From positions 1 through 6,856 of the forward strand of contig JAHEOA010000002.1 in the NCBI GenBank assembly GCA_018609825.1: a DNA stretch of 6,856 bases, given 5' to 3'. The position numbers were made by a program, and so were the translations under genes. The stretch is from Candidatus Bipolaricaulota bacterium (GTDB taxonomy: Bacteria > Bipolaricaulota > Bipolaricaulia > RBG-16-55-9). Below, piece after piece: positions 4,988-6,856 of this stretch (position 1 is its first letter; each line of letters opens with the position of its first letter). Under the pieces are notes generated by a model. That model did not search any database, was not told the origin of the DNA, and worked only from the letters and a program-made list of their open reading frames with translations.

Positions 4988-5323
4988 TCAGCCCGCGGGC
5001 CAGTCGGCCCCGTCGTAGTAACGGGTGCCTTGATGGCCCTTGCGCGGGATGGGCGTGACGAGTCGCTCGCCGGGGGCCTCGACCAGCACCAACGTGCGCG
5101 GCTTGCCCGACTCGGGATGGGCGGCGCCGGGAACCAGTTGCTTGATCCGCAGCCGCCCGATCAGCTGGTCGTCGAAGATGGTGTAGACGTAATCCCCCTC
5201 GGCCAATCGGGTGGGCGTGCCGGCCATGTGGAACTCGTATTCGCTCACTGAGCCGTCATAAAGCGACTCCACGGCCTTCCATCCGGCCTGTTTCGGGATG
5301 GTCTTGGTGATGCCCCAGCCCAT
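4988..5323 (-). CDS. Small hypothetical protein, possible PUA/ASCH-like domain
   Basis: The ATG at 5323 has AAGGAGG (complement of 5328-5334) only 4 bases upstream, and a TATGAT -10 further up, so the start is well supported. The 111-residue product has L-A-E-G-D-Y-V-Y-T-I-F-D-D at 40-52, then Q-L-I-G-R-L-R-I and a later strand T-L-V-L-V-E-A. It ends with G-H-Q-G-T-R-Y-Y-D-G. A strand carrying G-D-x-V-Y, then a turn and G-R-x-x-I, is the sort of pattern seen in PUA-fold (ASCH/EVE-type) RNA- or modified-base-binding proteins. This is a fold guess from pattern alone. There are no membrane segments and no cysteines. The gene is transcribed alone and away from dnaA. Coding status is fairly sure; function is unknown. 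Confidence 0.7.
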   Translation of the reverse strand: MGWGITKTIPKQAGWKAVESLYDGSVSEYEFHMAGTPTRLAEGDYVYTIFDDQLIGRLRIKQLVPGAAHPESGKPRTLVLVEAPGERLVTPIPRKGHQGTRYYDGADWPAG

Positions 5324-5334
5324 CGATCCTCCTT

Positions 5335-5370
5335 GGCGGGTGATCGGGGCCCGCCGCTGAGTTCATCATA
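5335..5370 (-). promoter_or_regulatory. Promoter -10 and leader hairpin of the PUA-like gene
   Basis: On the minus strand TATGAT (complement of 5365-5370) matches the -10 consensus at 5 of 6 positions; the -35 at the right distance (TGCGCT) is poor. Transcription would begin near 5358. The leader then folds as GGCGGG/CCCGCC (5350-5355 with 5335-5340, 9-base loop), and this stem directly abuts the SD site at 5328-5334. Stacking or breathing of this hairpin could affect ribosome access. Confidence 0.4.
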
Positions 5371-5810
5371 GGACGGCGAGGCCCGTCAGCGCACGCCAGT
5401 AGGGAGGGGCGCCGGCCCCATGGCGTCAATAGGGACGGCGCAAAGCCCGACTCGGCACGCGATCGGCGGTCGCGACGCCGGGCCCTTGCTGCGCTCGGAC
5501 GTGGCCGCGACAACCTCGGAGAACCGGGCAAGCCCCCAGAGCCCTTCTCGGGATCTACCCCTTGAGGGACATTTTCCTCCGGATTGCGTCGAGGATATCG
5601 GCGGAAGAGTTCCGCGTGGCGTGTTGTGACCGACGCCGTCTGAGGTGATGAAGTTCCCTTATGGACACCCTGCCCGTCCTGTACGTCCCTTACTCCCTCC
5701 CATGGGGCCAGATGCCCCGATTGGCCGGTTGAGCAGGACGACAACGGGTACTCGCCTCGCGAAACCCTCAACAAAGGCGAGTTTGCTCCCCGGATGCGGA
5801 GAAGCTCACA
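5371..5810. other. Gene-poor region upstream of dnaA with several hairpins
   Basis: No convincing gene is present. Plus-strand frames at 5420-5629 and 5645-5908 lack SD sites and have Pro/Arg/Ser-biased products. Hairpins seen are GCGGAA-GAG-TTCCGC (5601-5615), GGGGC-CAGAT-GCCCC (5704-5718) and ACTCGCC/GGCGAGT (5750-5756 with 5776-5782). One DnaA-box-like nonamer TTATGGACA (5659-5667) differs at two positions from TTATCCACA and is isolated, so I do not call an origin. Confidence 0.4.
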
Positions 5811-5840
5811 TTGATTCCGCGAATCCGTTTGCCCTATGCT
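5811..5840 (+). promoter_or_regulatory. Candidate sigma-70 promoter of the dnaA-type gene
   Basis: TTGATT (5811-5816) and TATGCT (5835-5840) are separated by 18 bases; each matches consensus at 4 of 6 positions. Transcription would begin near 5847, giving a leader of about 100 bases. The inverted repeat GATTC-CGC-GAATC (5813-5825) overlaps the -35 element and would suit a repressor site. Confidence 0.45.
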
Positions 5841-5848
5841 TGCCCCCT

Positions 5849-5869
5849 CAAGTGGCGAAAACCCACTTG
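5849..5869. repeat. 7-bp inverted repeat at the predicted dnaA transcript start
   Basis: CAAGTGG (5849-5855) and CCACTTG (5863-5869) flank the 7-base centre CGAAAAC. It lies just downstream of the predicted start near 5847, so it could be a 5'-terminal mRNA stem-loop or a DNA operator blocking initiation. Confidence 0.4.
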
Positions 5870-5945
5870 CGGACGTGCATTTCTGCTTTCCCGGGATGCC
5901 ATGGGTGAGAGGGCGAGCCCACGGATCGTTGGCAAGGAGCATCCG

Positions 5946-6856
5946 GTGACCACGGCGACACCTGCAGCGCAGGGCAACGCGCAGCATCAGCGTGAGGCGT
6001 TCACGTTTGACCGCTTCATCAAGGGCGAGGGGAATCAACTGGCCTGCTCCGTCTGCAAGGCCGTGGCCGATCGCCCCGGGGACACCTACAACCCGCTCTT
6101 CATCCATGGCCACGTCGGCTTGGGAAAGACGCACCTGTTGCACGCCATCGCGCACGCCGCCCGGGCCGGTCAAGCCAACCGGGCGATCTACCTCCCCTCG
6201 GAGCGATTCGCCATCGATCTGGTGCAGGCCATTCGGCAGAGTCGCACCGCCGAGTTTCGGCAGGTCTATCGTCACGCCGGCATCCTGCTCATCGACGACG
6301 TCCACTTCCTGGAGAACAAGGACGGGATCGAGGAAGAGCTCGTCCACACCTTCAACGCGCTCTACGAGCAGGGGAAACAGATTGTGCTCTCCAGCGATCG
6401 GCCGCCCGAGGAGCTGCACAACATGCAGAGCCGCCTGGTCTCTCGCTTCCAAGGCGGGATGGTCGTGGACATCCAGCCGCCGACCTACGACGTGCGCCTG
6501 GCCATCCTGCAGGCGAAAGCCGCAGCCAACGGGGTCGAGGTGGCGGACGGCGTGCTGGAGACGATCGCCCACCGCGTGACCGCCAACGTCCGCGTTCTGG
6601 AGGGGGCGCTCGTGCGCGTGGCGGCCTACGCCGACCTCTGTGACGAGCATCTCACTGCCGATCGGGTCGAAGCGCTCATCGCCGACGACGGCCATACGCC
6701 GCAGCCGCTCAGCCTCGACCTCATCAAGGCCGAGGTGGCCAAGCACTACCGCCTGGATCCCGGCCGACTCGACGGCGAGGCGCGGGACAAGCGGACGACC
6801 CAGGTCCGACAGATCGCCATGTATCTGGCGCGGGAGCTCACGGGCAGCTCCTACCC
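5946..6856 (+). CDS. dnaA: Short DnaA-type replication initiator lacking domain I (3' truncated by window)
   Basis: The 303 visible residues match DnaA, the AAA+ ATPase that binds and opens replication origins. Walker A G-H-V-G-L-G-K-T is at 55-62 and Walker B L-L-I-D-D-V-H-F at 114-121. Sensor 1 L-S-S-D-R-P-P is at 148-154 and the box VII arginine R167 is in S-R-F. Sensor 2 R216 is in N-V-R-V-L-E-G-A-L, where the common form has E at 217. Domain IV begins with R-Q-I-A-M-Y-L-A-R-E-L-T at 288-299; the window ends before the D-H-T-T-V signature. The GTG at 5946 is preceded by AAGGAG (5934-5939), spacing 6. The AAA+ domain starts at about residue 18, so domains I and II are absent. The frame is open back to 5733, but those residues do not resemble domain I. 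It may be a second, short DnaA of an accessory replicon or element. Membership is certain; role as main initiator is not. Confidence 0.93.
   Translation, partial: MTTATPAAQGNAQHQREAFTFDRFIKGEGNQLACSVCKAVADRPGDTYNPLFIHGHVGLGKTHLLHAIAHAARAGQANRAIYLPSERFAIDLVQAIRQSRTAEFRQVYRHAGILLIDDVHFLENKDGIEEELVHTFNALYEQGKQIVLSSDRPPEELHNMQSRLVSRFQGGMVVDIQPPTYDVRLAILQAKAAANGVEVADGVLETIAHRVTANVRVLEGALVRVAAYADLCDEHLTADRVEALIADDGHTPQPLSLDLIKAEVAKHYRLDPGRLDGEARDKRTTQVRQIAMYLARELTGSSY

Noticed and set aside
5659..5667. DnaA-box-like nonamer TTATGGACA
   Set aside because: Two mismatches to TTATCCACA and no second box nearby, so it does not support an origin here.
5645..5908. Plus-strand frame of 87 codons upstream of dnaA
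   Set aside because: It lies across the dnaA promoter and its repeats, has no SD, and its product is Pro/Arg/Ser-biased.
5256..6746. Minus-strand frame of 496 codons opposite dnaA
   Set aside because: It mirrors the dnaA coding frame and the PUA-like gene's upstream region; dnaA on the plus strand has unmistakable motifs, so this is an antisense shadow produced by high GC content.
1..6856. CRISPR array, tRNA, rRNA or complete insertion sequence
   Set aside because: No regularly spaced direct repeats, no tRNA arm motifs such as GTTCGANNC in a cloverleaf context, and no transposase frame with terminal inverted repeats were found by eye.

Overview
The window is GC-rich bacterial DNA with strong Shine-Dalgarno (SD) sites, sigma-70-like hexamers and small, compact genes. 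No gene gives a firm species. The SprT-like protease, the divergent 5-formyltetrahydrofolate cyclo-ligase and the frequent GTG starts would fit a thermophilic or Chloroflexota-like lineage, but that is a weak inference. The mixture of a short DnaA, a winged-helix/coiled-coil protein, a nuclease-like protein and much non-coding or micro-ORF DNA looks more like an accessory or replicon-maintenance region than a core operon.

Layout from left to right. Positions 1-654 hold the 3' part of a PD-(D/E)xK-like protein with a C-terminal winged helix (+). After about 350 bases without a gene comes a 119-residue unknown helical protein (1005-1364, +). Next are two GC-rich hairpins, a candidate promoter and the cyclo-ligase-family gene (1599-2231, +). 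The SprT-like zinc metalloprotease (2233-2751, -) meets it tail to tail with one base between the stop codons. A 182-base divergent region then leads to a winged-helix plus coiled-coil protein (2934-3590, +) that appears to start without an SD site, followed by a terminator-like hairpin (3677-3717).

From about 3718 to 4987 there is no recognisable gene. The stretch has palindromes, one doubtful 132-codon frame (4090-4488), and a run of very short frames (4458-4950). Two of their upstream ATGs follow textbook SD sites, and several are joined by ATGA stop/start overlaps. It could be a micropeptide operon or the remains of decayed genes.

A small possible PUA/ASCH-like protein (4988-5323, -) follows, then about 575 bases of regulatory DNA containing a good promoter and inverted repeats. 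The right edge holds a dnaA-type initiator (5946 to the end, +). It has intact AAA+ motifs and the start of the DNA-binding domain but no N-terminal domain I. Three predicted transcripts (cyclo-ligase, PUA-like gene, dnaA) would carry a stem-loop at or near their 5' end. No tRNA, rRNA, CRISPR array, complete insertion sequence or convincing DnaA-box cluster was seen.
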